7,532 bases of DNA from Acidovorax sp. (GTDB lineage Bacteria > Pseudomonadota > Gammaproteobacteria > Burkholderiales > Burkholderiaceae_C): the NCBI GenBank assembly GCA_011620245.1, contig WOZN01000104.1:1-7532 (forward strand), in the 5' to 3' direction. Position 1 is the first letter of the stretch. Each line of letters opens with the position of its first letter. Shown piece by piece: positions 1 through 6,163 of this stretch. Under the pieces are notes generated by a model that was not told the origin of the DNA, ran no database searches, and saw only the letters and a list, made by a program, of their open reading frames with translations. The position numbers were made by a program, and so were the translations under genes.

Positions 1-885
1 GGGCTTGAAGATCGGGTTCTTGATGCCGTACCTGGCCATGCCGCCCTTGATCAGGTTCACGCGCATATGCACCCAGCCGGCCATTTCGATGGCGCCGCAG
101 AAGGTGATTTCGCCATCGCCCTGGCTGAAATGCAGGTCGCCGACCGACAGGCCCGCACCATCGACATACACCGGAAAGAACACCTTGGAGCCGCGCGACA
201 GATCCTTGATGTCGCAGTTGCCGCCATGTTCGCGCGGCGGCACTGTCCGTGCGCCCTCGGCGGCGGCCTTGGCCCTGGCGTCGCCACCGAGCTGGCCCAT
301 GTGCGCCGTGGCCGCAAAGGGCGGGTTGGCGAGGCCGGGCACGCGGTCGGGGTCGGTGGCCAGCAACTCGGCTTCGCGCTCGTTCCAGGCGGCGAGCATC
401 CCGGGGTCGGGCAGACAGCCGATCAGGCCGGGGTGGATCAGGCCGGCGTATTCCACACCGGGCACATGCCGGCTCTTGGTGAACATGCCGTTGAAATCCC
501 AGATCGACTTTTGCGCCAGCGGAAAGTGATCGGTCAGGAAGCCGCCGCCGTTTTTCTTGCTGAAGAAGCCGTTGAAGCCCCATTGGCTGTCTTGCCGCGC
601 GCCGATGTCCAGCAGATCGACCACCAGCAGATCGCCAGGTTCGGCGCCTTTCACGCCCACGGGGCCCGACAGAAAATGCACGATCGACAGGTCGATGTCC
701 CGCACATCGTCGGCGCTGTCGTTGTTCTGGATGAAGCCGCCTGTCCAGTCGTAGGTTTCGAGGATGAAGTCGTCGCCCGGGTTGACCCAGCAGGCCATCG
801 GGATGTCCGGGTGCCAGCGGTTGTGAACCCGTGGGTTGTCGTAGGCGGACTGCTGGAGGTCAACTTTGATGAGCGTTTCAGCCAT
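1..885 (-). CDS. fmdA: Formamidase (acetamidase/formamidase family), C-terminus cut off by window edge
   Basis: Hydrolyses formamide, and more slowly other short aliphatic amides, to ammonia and the carboxylate in the cytoplasm. The frame is open from an ATG at 885 through 295 codons to base 1 with no stop; the family is about 410 residues, so roughly the last 110 are outside. The N-terminus carries the family blocks VDL, NPRVHNRWHPDIP (residues 17-29) and ETYDWTGG. The putative active-site region has REHGGNCDIKDL (218-229), GDLHFSQGDGE (249-259) and CGAIE (263-267), so H220, D225, H252 and E267 are present. The ATG is preceded by AAGGAA at 893-898 with 7-nt spacing. It is the last visible gene of the urt train, 49 bp after urtE. 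From memory the sequence is very close to Methylophilus FmdA, and a Delftia acidovorans relative acts as a gamma-lactamase, so substrate range may be wider than formamide. Confidence 0.95.
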   Translation of the reverse strand, partial: MAETLIKVDLQQSAYDNPRVHNRWHPDIPMACWVNPGDDFILETYDWTGGFIQNNDSADDVRDIDLSIVHFLSGPVGVKGAEPGDLLVVDLLDIGARQDSQWGFNGFFSKKNGGGFLTDHFPLAQKSIWDFNGMFTKSRHVPGVEYAGLIHPGLIGCLPDPGMLAAWNEREAELLATDPDRVPGLANPPFAATAHMGQLGGDARAKAAAEGARTVPPREHGGNCDIKDLSRGSKVFFPVYVDGAGLSVGDLHFSQGDGEITFCGAIEMAGWVHMRVNLIKGGMARYGIKNPIFKP

Positions 886-934
886 GGTGCAATTCCTTGT
901 GAAAGTGGAAGAGAAAGCGAAAGGCGGGCGGCGA

Positions 935-1624
935 TCAGACGGACAGGTAGGACTTGATATGTGCCTGGTCGGTCTGCGAGCGCAGCGTTTCATGGACCAG
1001 GCGGCCGCCTTCGATCACGAACAACCGGTCGGCCACATCCATGGCAAACGACAGCACCTGCTCCGAGACAACGATGGTGATCTCGCGCAGCTTGCGGATT
1101 TCGTTGAGCGCCTTGGCAATGTCTTTGATGATCGAAGGCTGGATGCCTTCGGTGGGTTCATCGAGCAGCAACACCTTGGGGGCGGTGACGAGCGCACGCG
1201 CAATTGCCAGCTGCTGCTGCTGGCCGCCCGACAGGTTGCCCCCCTTGCGGCCGCGCATGTCCCACAGCACGGGGAAGAGGGCGTAGATTTCATCGGGAAT
1301 GCGCTTGACCTTGGCGTTTTCCAGGCCGGTCTGGATGTTTTCCTCCACGGTGAGCGTCGGGAAAATCATGCGGCCCTGCGGCACATAGGCAATGCCCTTG
1401 GCGACGCGCTGGTAGCTGGCGTCGTGCGAGACATCCTTGCCCGCCACCTCGATGCGTCCGCTTTGGAGCGGCAGCACACCCATCAGGCTCTTGAACAGCG
1501 TGGTCTTGCCCATGCCGTTGCGGCCCATGATGGCGATGGTTTCGTTCTTGCGGCCTTCGAACGAAATGCCGTGCAGGGCTTCACTTTGGCCATAGGCCAC
1601 GTACATGTCGATGACTTTGAGCAT
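935..1624 (-). CDS. urtE: Urea/short-chain amide ABC transporter, ATP-binding subunit UrtE (LivF type)
   Basis: One of two cytoplasmic ATPases that drive the UrtABCDE importer. The 229-residue protein has Walker A GRNGMGKTT (34-42), Q-loop Q83, ABC signature LSGGQ (131-135) and Walker B VLLLDEP (151-157). The switch position after the last core strand reads SEQ (187-189), with Gln where many ABC ATPases have His; the LivF/UrtE branch commonly has this Gln, so it is not a defect. I chose the ATG at 1624 (MLKVIDMYVAYG) because AGGAGA lies 6 nt upstream (1631-1636) and the length matches UrtE. The open frame continues upstream to 1669, but that would overlap urtD and add unrelated residues. The SD partly overlaps a palindrome (1634-1648). 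The gene starts 25 bp after the urtD stop and is followed by fmdA. Confidence 0.95.
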   Translation of the reverse strand: MLKVIDMYVAYGQSEALHGISFEGRKNETIAIMGRNGMGKTTLFKSLMGVLPLQSGRIEVAGKDVSHDASYQRVAKGIAYVPQGRMIFPTLTVEENIQTGLENAKVKRIPDEIYALFPVLWDMRGRKGGNLSGGQQQQLAIARALVTAPKVLLLDEPTEGIQPSIIKDIAKALNEIRKLREITIVVSEQVLSFAMDVADRLFVIEGGRLVHETLRSQTDQAHIKSYLSV

Positions 1625-1633
1625 GGTGTTTCT

Positions 1634-1648
1634 CCTGAAAATTTCAGG
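1634..1648 (-). promoter_or_regulatory. Palindrome overlapping the urtE ribosome-binding site
   Basis: The urtD-urtE gap contains a perfect 7-1-7 inverted repeat, CCTGAAA-A-TTTCAGG. In the mRNA it could form a 5-bp stem (CCTGA/TCAGG) with a 5-nt loop. The 3' arm contains the first bases of the urtE Shine-Dalgarno AGGAGA, so folding would partly mask it. The stem is short and probably weak. A role in coupling urtE translation to ribosomes finishing urtD is an inference. Confidence 0.4.
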
Positions 1649-1649
1649 C

Positions 1650-2393
1650 TCAGTGGCCCAGATAGACATCGATCACCTTGGGGTTGGACTGCACAGCCTC
1701 CATGGAGCCCTCGGCCAGGATCTTTCCCTGGTGCATCACCGTGACCTTGTGCGCGATCCGCTTGACGAATTCCATGTCGTGCTCGATCACGATCACCGAG
1801 CGGTTCTTGCAAATGCGCTGCAGCAGCTCGGCGGTGAGTTCGCGCTCGCGCGCGCTCATGCCGGCGATGGGCTCGTCGAGCATCAGCAGCTCGGGCTCCT
1901 GCATCAGCAGCATGCCAATCTCCAGCCACTGCTTTTGCCCGTGCGACAAAAGCCCGGCTTCCATTTGCAGGGCATCCGCCAGGCCGATTTCTTGGGCCAC
2001 GGCGTGCACGCGCGCCATGACTTCGTCGGTGCAGCGAAAGGTCAGGGCGCCGAAAACCGAGCGGCCCGAGGGGTAGGACACTTCAAGGTTCTTGAAAACG
2101 CTCAGGTTTTCATAGATCGAGGGTGTCTGGAACTTGCGGCCTATGCCCCGGCGCACGCGGGTATGTTCGTCCAGCACGGTCATCTCCTCGTTCTTGAACT
2201 TGATGCTGCCGCTGCTGGCGCGGGTTTTGCCGCAGATCAGGTCCAGCAGCGTGGTTTTTCCCGCGCCGTTGGGGCCGATGATCACGCGCAACTCGTTGCG
2301 GTCGATGTAGAGCGTGAGCGCGTCGATGGCCTTGAAGCCGTCGAACGAGACGGTGAGGTCTTCCACCGCCAGCGCAAAGTCGGTATTGCTCAT
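1650..2393 (-). CDS. urtD: Urea/short-chain amide ABC transporter, ATP-binding subunit UrtD (LivG type)
   Basis: Second ATPase of the importer, partnering UrtE on the cytoplasmic face of UrtBC. The 247-residue product has Walker A GPNGAGKTT (40-48), Q-loop Q89 in RKFQTPSIYENL, signature LSHGQ (149-153), Walker B LLMLDEP (169-175) and switch histidine H205 in IEHDMEFV. LSHGQ in place of LSGGQ and the KFQTP/YENL stretch are typical of the LivG/UrtD branch, and the ending KVIDVYLGH is the usual UrtD C-terminus. Start ATG at 2393 has AGGAG (2400-2404) 6 nt upstream. It lies 27 bp after urtC and 25 bp before urtE. All ATPase motifs are intact. The UrtD assignment rests on the motifs together with position in a complete urtABCDE order. 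Confidence 0.95.
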   Translation of the reverse strand: MSNTDFALAVEDLTVSFDGFKAIDALTLYIDRNELRVIIGPNGAGKTTLLDLICGKTRASSGSIKFKNEEMTVLDEHTRVRRGIGRKFQTPSIYENLSVFKNLEVSYPSGRSVFGALTFRCTDEVMARVHAVAQEIGLADALQMEAGLLSHGQKQWLEIGMLLMQEPELLMLDEPIAGMSARERELTAELLQRICKNRSVIVIEHDMEFVKRIAHKVTVMHQGKILAEGSMEAVQSNPKVIDVYLGH

Positions 2394-2420
2394 GGTGTTC
2401 TCCTGTGGGGTGGGTGGGGC

Positions 2421-3617
2421 TCAGGCTTGCTGTCCGTTCACGCTGGCGGGCAGCACGGCGGGGGCCTTGGGGGCAGCCTGTGCCGGGTGATCCGCGGGCA
2501 CCGCCGTGGGCGAGGCGTCCGCCTTGGCCGCCCGAGGGGCGAGCCGGCGCCGCAGCCAGGGCTTGATCTGCTTTTCGACCAGGCCCGCCAGGCCATCGGG
2601 GAAAGCCATGGTCACGCCGATGAAGAGCGCCGCCATCAGGAACAGCCACAGGTCGGGGAAGCTCTCGGAGAAATAGGTCTTGCCGAAGTTCACCAGCAGC
2701 GTGCCGTACACCGCGCCCACCAGGCTCATGCGCCCGCCCACGGCGGCGTAGATCACCATCTCGATGGAGGGCACGATGCCCACGAAAGACGGCGACATGA
2801 ATCCCACCTGCAGCGTGAACAATGCGCCGCCGATGCCCGACAGCGCCGCGGCCAGGCAGAACACGAACACTTTGAACATGGCCACGTCATAGCCCGAAAA
2901 GCGCACGCGGTCTTCCTTGTCGCGCATCGCCAGCAGCAGCGTGCCGAGCTTGCTCTTTTGAATCCACAGGCACAGCAGCACAGTGGCCAGCAGCAGGCAG
3001 CTGCAAACGTAGTAGAGGATGTATCTGGCGCTGTCGGTGCGGATGTCCCAGCCCAGCAGGGTCTTGAGGTCGGTCATGCCGTTGACGCCACCGGTGTAGC
3101 CTTGCTGGCCGATGATCAGTACCGTCAGGATCAGGGCCACTGCCTGCGTGATGATGGCGAAATACACGCCGCCCACGCGCCGCTTGAACATCGCGTAGCT
3201 GACGATGAAGGCCAGCAACGTGGGTACGGCCACCACGGCAAACAGTGCAAAGGGCAGGTAGTTGAAGGGCTCCCACCACAGCGGCAGCGCTGTCAACTGG
3301 TTCCAATCCATGAAATCAGGGATGCCGGGGGTGGACTGGATCTTGGTGCTGATGGGGTCAGAGGCTTCAAGCTTGAGGAACATGGCCATGGCGTAGCCGC
3401 CCAGGCCAAAAAAGACACCCTGGCCCAGGCTGAGCACGCCGCCATAGCCCCAGACCATGACCAGCCCCAGGGCGACGAAGCCGTAGGTCAGGTACTTGCC
3501 CACAAGGTTGAGCCGGAAGATGTCGAAAACCAGCGGGAAAACCACCAGCAGCACAGCGGCAAGCAGCAGCACACTGGCCAGCCCCGATTTTTTGATCCAT
3601 GCATTGAATGCGTTCAT
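2421..3617 (-). CDS. urtC: Urea/short-chain amide ABC transporter, permease subunit UrtC (LivM type)
   Basis: Inner-membrane permease that pairs with UrtB to form the translocation path. From the ATG at 3617 the protein is 398 residues, mostly hydrophobic helices. UrtC/LivM landmarks are GGVLSLGQGVFFGLGG (59-74), QQGYTGGVNGMTDL (171-184) and the cytoplasmic ATPase-coupling loop around LLAMRDKEDRVRFSGYD (228-244). Helices include about 14-32, 43-58, 121-142, 153-170, 199-219, 250-270 and 322-340. The start is set by AGGAG (3625-3629) 7 nt upstream; an upstream ATG at 3671 would overlap urtB and is unlikely. After the last helix and a basic RRR patch there is a Pro/Ala-rich tail of about 39 residues (360-398) that looks disordered and is not part of the usual permease fold; it makes this UrtC a little longer than most. 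Confidence 0.94.
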   Translation of the reverse strand: MNAFNAWIKKSGLASVLLLAAVLLVVFPLVFDIFRLNLVGKYLTYGFVALGLVMVWGYGGVLSLGQGVFFGLGGYAMAMFLKLEASDPISTKIQSTPGIPDFMDWNQLTALPLWWEPFNYLPFALFAVVAVPTLLAFIVSYAMFKRRVGGVYFAIITQAVALILTVLIIGQQGYTGGVNGMTDLKTLLGWDIRTDSARYILYYVCSCLLLATVLLCLWIQKSKLGTLLLAMRDKEDRVRFSGYDVAMFKVFVFCLAAALSGIGGALFTLQVGFMSPSFVGIVPSIEMVIYAAVGGRMSLVGAVYGTLLVNFGKTYFSESFPDLWLFLMAALFIGVTMAFPDGLAGLVEKQIKPWLRRRLAPRAAKADASPTAVPADHPAQAAPKAPAVLPASVNGQQA

Positions 3618-3648
3618 GGTGTAACTCCTGAGGGTCTGGGGCGCTGCA

Positions 3649-4563
3649 TCAGCGGCGCACCTTGCTGGCAAACAGGCCTTGCGGGCGGATCATCAAGATC
3701 ACCACGATCAGCGACAGCGTGAGCACCTTGGCCATGGAGCCGGTCAGGAAAAACTCCGAAATCGACTGTGTTTGTGCGATGCCGAAGGCCGACACCACCG
3801 TGCCCAGCAGGCTTGCTGCTCCGCCAAAGGTCACGACAAGGAACGAATCGACGATGTAGAGCGAGCCCGAGGTGGGCCCTGTCGAGCCAATGGTGGTGAA
3901 GGCCGCACCGGCGACGCCGGCAATGCCACAGCCAATCGCAAAGGTCAGGCGGTCGGTCTTTTGGGTGTTGATGCCAATGGCGTTGGCCATCACGCGGTTG
4001 CTCACCGTGGCGCGCACCCGCAGGCCCCAGCGGCTTTTGTAGAGAGCAATCAGCACGCCGCCCGTGACCAGCGCCGTGAGGGCCAGCACAAACAAGCCGT
4101 TGATAGGGATGTCCAGGCCCTCGGCGGGCGCCCAGGAGCCCATGAGCCAGTCGGGCAGGGTGGGGCTGACTTCCTTGGGGCCAATGGCGGTGCGGAACGT
4201 TTGCTGCAAGCCCAGGCTCAGGCCCCAGGTGGCGAGCAGGGTGTCCAGGGGGCGTTTGTAGAGGTGGCGTATCAGGCCCCACTCCACCAGCCAGCCCGCC
4301 ATGAAGGCCAGGCAAAACGCCACGCCGATGGCCAGCGGAAAGTACACCGGCATGAGGTTGGGGGCCAGGCGCTCGACCAGGATCGAGAACATGTACACGG
4401 TGTATGCACCAATGGTCATGAACTCGCCATGCGCCATGTTGATCACACCCATCTGGCCAAAGATGATGGCCAGGCCCAGACCCATGAGCAGCAGGACGGA
4501 AAACAGGCTCAGGCCCGCAAAGCCCTGCATGAGGCTGATATTGAGCATTTCTGAAAAAGTCAT
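3649..4563 (-). CDS. urtB: Urea/short-chain amide ABC transporter, permease subunit UrtB (LivH type)
   Basis: Inner-membrane permease partner of UrtC. The 304-residue protein has the LivH/UrtB block GLAIIFGQMGVINMAHGEFM (30-49), several hydrophobic helices, and the cytoplasmic coupling loop GLRVRATVSNRVMANAIGI (180-198) that would contact UrtD/E. It ends in RPQGLFASKVRR, typical of the family. It is the compact ~300-residue form; many proteobacterial UrtB proteins annotated for urea are much longer, with an N-terminal periplasmic extension, which is absent here. ATG at 4563 has only a modest SD, AGGTG (4569-4573); an in-frame TTG at 4593 would add ten non-conserved residues and is less likely. 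The gene follows urtA after 78 bp holding a strong hairpin and a CTGY repeat, and precedes urtC by 31 bp. Weaker initiation than its neighbours may help keep permease levels below the binding protein. Confidence 0.93.
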   Translation of the reverse strand: MTFSEMLNISLMQGFAGLSLFSVLLLMGLGLAIIFGQMGVINMAHGEFMTIGAYTVYMFSILVERLAPNLMPVYFPLAIGVAFCLAFMAGWLVEWGLIRHLYKRPLDTLLATWGLSLGLQQTFRTAIGPKEVSPTLPDWLMGSWAPAEGLDIPINGLFVLALTALVTGGVLIALYKSRWGLRVRATVSNRVMANAIGINTQKTDRLTFAIGCGIAGVAGAAFTTIGSTGPTSGSLYIVDSFLVVTFGGAASLLGTVVSAFGIAQTQSISEFFLTGSMAKVLTLSLIVVILMIRPQGLFASKVRR

Positions 4564-4571
4564 TTCTGCAC

Positions 4572-4591
4572 CTGCCTGTCTGTCTGTCTGC
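4572..4591. repeat. Short tetranucleotide repeat (CTGY)5 just upstream of the urtB RBS
   Basis: Five tandem 4-bp units on the plus strand (CTGC, CTGT x3, CTGC) abut the urtB Shine-Dalgarno. On the urtB mRNA they read as GCAG/ACAG units. The array is outside the coding sequence if the ATG at 4563 is used. Such tracts can change length by slippage, which would alter leader length, but five units is short. Confidence 0.6.
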
Positions 4592-4597
4592 AAACCA

Positions 4598-4622
4598 GGG
4601 GCGGCGGCCCCGCCGCCGCCCC
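4598..4622 (-). promoter_or_regulatory. Perfect 10-bp G+C hairpin between urtA and urtB
   Basis: Arms GGGGCGGCGG (4598-4607) and CCGCCGCCCC (4613-4622) are exact reverse complements around a 5-nt loop. The stem starts 19 bp after the urtA stop on the minus strand. The transcript after it reads UGGUUUG, which has no real U-run, so it is a poor intrinsic terminator. Stable hairpins after a binding-protein gene often protect the upstream message from 3' exonucleases or partly attenuate read-through, giving more binding protein than permease. That role is inferred; the structure is directly visible. Confidence 0.65.
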
Positions 4623-4641
4623 GCCGGCCAGCGTCAAGTGA

Positions 4642-5928
4642 TTACTGGTAACCCTTGGGGAAGGGGTTGGGCTCGATCAGGTGGGGCGACTCGGCCACGA
4701 TCTTGAACGTGCCGTCCTTTTGGCCCTGGGCAATGCGCGACTTGCTCCAGAGGTGGTGGTTTTCGTGCACCTTCACGTAGCCTTCTGGCGCAGTCTTGAG
4801 CTCAATGCCTGGCGATGCGGCCACGACCTTGTCCACGTCGAAGCTGCCGGCTTTCTCGACCGCGGCCTTCCACAGCCAGGGGCCCAGGTAGCCCGCCTGC
4901 GTCACGTCGCCAATCACCGATCTGGGGCCGTATTTGGCCTTGAAGGCTTGCACAAACTTTTTGTTGTTTTCGTTGTCGAGCGTCTGGAAATACTTCATCG
5001 ACGAGTAAAAGCCGTTGAAGTTTTCACCGCCCACGCCCAGCATTTCATCTTCGGTCACGGACAGCGTCAGCAGGAACTGCCTGTCTCCGGTGATGCCTGC
5101 GGCCTTGAGCTGCTTGTAGAAAGCCACGTTCGAGCCACCCACCACCGCCGTGAAGATGCAGTCGGGCTTGGCGACCTTGATCTTGTTGATCAGCGAGTTG
5201 AAGTTGGTGTTGCCCAGCGGGTAATATTCCTCGCCGACTACCTTGCCCAGCTTGCCCACGGTCTCGATATGCTTGCGCGCAATCTTCATCGAGGTACGTG
5301 GCCAGATATAGTCGGAGCCGACGAGGAAGAAGGTTTTGGCTTTCTTCTCTTTGGCGCCCCAGTCCAGGCTGAAGATGATTTGCTGCGTGGCTTCCTGGCC
5401 GGTGTAGATCACATTCTTGGACTGCTCCAGGCCTTCGTAGAAGGTGGGGTAGTACAGCAGGCCGTTTTCTTTCTCGAAGATGGGCAGCACGGCCTTGCGC
5501 GATGCCGAAGTCCAGCAGCCAAAAACGGTGGCCACCTTGTCGTTGACCAGCAGCTTCTTGGATTTTTCGGCAAAGGTGGGCCAGTCGGAGGCGCCGTCTT
5601 CCTTGATCACCCGGATCTTGCGGCCCAGGATGCCGCCCATGGCGTTGATCTGGTCGATGGCAAGCTGCTCTGCCTGGATGGAACCGGTTTCCGAAATCGC
5701 CATCGTGCCCGACGACGAGTGCAGCTGGCCCACGACCACTTCGGTATCGGTTACAGCGCGCTTGGTGGTGTTGACTGCGGATGTCGGGTATTGCTGTGCG
5801 AATGCCAGACCGGGCAGGCCGGCAAGGGACATGGCACCCAGGCCCTGGAGCAGGCGGCGGCGTTGCAGTGCCTCGGCTTCCAAGGCAGGCTGGGTAGCGG
5901 GCTGGGTAGGGGCGGGGCGGTGGCTCAT
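4642..5928 (-). CDS. urtA: Urea/short-chain amide ABC transporter, periplasmic substrate-binding protein UrtA
   Basis: Captures the substrate in the periplasm and delivers it to UrtBC. The 428-residue product starts at ATG 5928, set by AAGGAGT (5934-5940). The N-terminus is a Tat-like signal: a polar leader, the twin-arginine stretch QRRRLLQG (22-29), a hydrophobic core and a likely cut after AFA (42-44). The mature part has GQLHSSSGTMAISE (67-80) and GCWTSASRKAVLP (137-149), hallmarks of the UrtA/amide-binding branch of the HAAT family, then YYPTFYEGLE. The frame continues upstream to 6195, but that would run through the control region and into the divergent gene and would bury the signal peptide. 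FmdD, the amide-binding protein of Methylophilus, belongs to the same branch, so urea versus formamide/acetamide specificity cannot be read from motifs. It is the first gene of the train, consistent with the highest expression. Confidence 0.94.
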   Translation of the reverse strand: MSHRPAPTQPATQPALEAEALQRRRLLQGLGAMSLAGLPGLAFAQQYPTSAVNTTKRAVTDTEVVVGQLHSSSGTMAISETGSIQAEQLAIDQINAMGGILGRKIRVIKEDGASDWPTFAEKSKKLLVNDKVATVFGCWTSASRKAVLPIFEKENGLLYYPTFYEGLEQSKNVIYTGQEATQQIIFSLDWGAKEKKAKTFFLVGSDYIWPRTSMKIARKHIETVGKLGKVVGEEYYPLGNTNFNSLINKIKVAKPDCIFTAVVGGSNVAFYKQLKAAGITGDRQFLLTLSVTEDEMLGVGGENFNGFYSSMKYFQTLDNENNKKFVQAFKAKYGPRSVIGDVTQAGYLGPWLWKAAVEKAGSFDVDKVVAASPGIELKTAPEGYVKVHENHHLWSKSRIAQGQKDGTFKIVAESPHLIEPNPFPKGYQ

Positions 5929-5963
5929 GGGGCACTCCTTGAAGGGAAGGTGAAAACCAAACA

Positions 5964-5999
5964 CACCGGTTTCAGCCGTTTTCGCGGCTCTCTCCGGTG
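5964..5999 (-). promoter_or_regulatory. Hairpin in the urtA leader, candidate 5'-UTR control element
   Basis: A 36-nt imperfect palindrome lies 35 nt upstream of the urtA ATG. Its outer 6-bp stem is CACCGG/CCGGTG (5964-5969, 5994-5999) and its inner 5-bp stem AGCCG/CGGCT (5974-5978, 5985-5989). They are separated by a symmetric 4x4 internal loop that is all purine in the mRNA (AGAG opposite GAAA), and capped by a 6-nt loop. Part of it (5968-5974, GGTTTCA) can pair instead with 5951-5958 (TGAAAACC), so two folds exclude each other. I do not recognise a known riboswitch class; it could equally be a protein operator. Confidence 0.5.
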
Positions 6000-6034
6000 C
6001 GGGGCGACACGTTGTCACCACGGCCTCAAGATTA

Positions 6035-6056
6035 GGGAGAACCCTGTGGGGCTCCC
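6035..6056. repeat. Nested inverted repeat in the divergent control region
   Basis: GGGAG (6035-6039) and CTCCC (6052-6056) flank an inner CCC-TGT-GGG (6042-6050), with an AA/G asymmetry between the two stems. It could be a protein-binding dyad or fold in RNA if transcription starts upstream. No T-run follows on either strand, so it is not an intrinsic terminator. Function unknown. Confidence 0.4.
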
Positions 6057-6057
6057 A

Positions 6058-6073
6058 TACGTCATTCGACGTA
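6058..6073. promoter_or_regulatory. Perfect 6-4-6 dyad, candidate operator
   Basis: TACGTC-ATTC-GACGTA is an exact inverted repeat near the middle of the 235-bp gap between the divergent genes. Half-sites of 6 bp with a 4-bp spacer suit a dimeric helix-turn-helix regulator or response regulator controlling one or both directions. The regulator cannot be named from the sequence. Confidence 0.45.
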
Positions 6074-6087
6074 GCGACCATGGCCGC

Positions 6088-6101
6088 ATGTTTGTGAACA
6101 T
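6088..6101. promoter_or_regulatory. Perfect 5-4-5 dyad overlapping a possible -35 region
   Basis: ATGTT-TGTG-AACAT is an exact inverted repeat. It overlaps the -35 hexamer of the weak plus-strand promoter proposed at 6092-6121, which would suit a repressor or an overlapping activator site. It contains one TGTGA but lacks the opposite half-site, so it is not a CRP/FNR box. Confidence 0.35.
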
Positions 6102-6121
6102 TTCTTGCTTGCGACTGGAAT
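6092..6121 (+). promoter_or_regulatory. Weak sigma-70-like promoter candidate for the divergent NCS1-like gene
   Basis: TTGTGA (6092-6097) and TGGAAT (6116-6121), each matching 4 of 6 consensus bases, are separated by 18 bp. Transcription would begin near 6128, about 36 nt before the ATG at 6164. Matches of this quality occur by chance. No convincing sigma-70 pair was found for the urtA direction. Confidence 0.22.
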
Positions 6122-6163
6122 ACGCCCCAGGATGAATCCAGACAACGCACCAAAAGTGAGCGC

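Noticed and set aside
67..957. A 296-codon plus-strand open frame opposite fmdA
   Set aside because: It mirrors the codons of fmdA in register, and fmdA has unmistakable family motifs in the reverse direction.
1605..3722. A 705-codon open frame on the plus strand across urtD and urtC
   Set aside because: It runs antisense to two genes with intact ABC motifs and membrane segments. Its translation is rich in His, Gln, Gly and Ala with no recognisable domain, as expected from the complement of GC-rich codons.
4598..4622. Intrinsic transcription terminator ending urtA
   Set aside because: The strong stem is not followed by a U-run, and the downstream permease genes have no promoter of their own that I could see.
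6088..6101. CRP/FNR-type binding site
   Set aside because: Only one TGTGA half is present and the second half-site is missing at the required spacing.
4681..6135. A 484-codon plus-strand open frame opposite urtA
   Set aside because: It is antisense to a well-supported binding protein and has no family motifs; an artefact of the codon bias of urtA.
5929..6163. Sigma-54/NtrC promoter between the divergent genes
   Set aside because: Scanning both strands by eye found no GG-N10-GC core; the closest, near 6081 on the plus strand (TGGCCGC...TTGTG), lacks the GC at -12.
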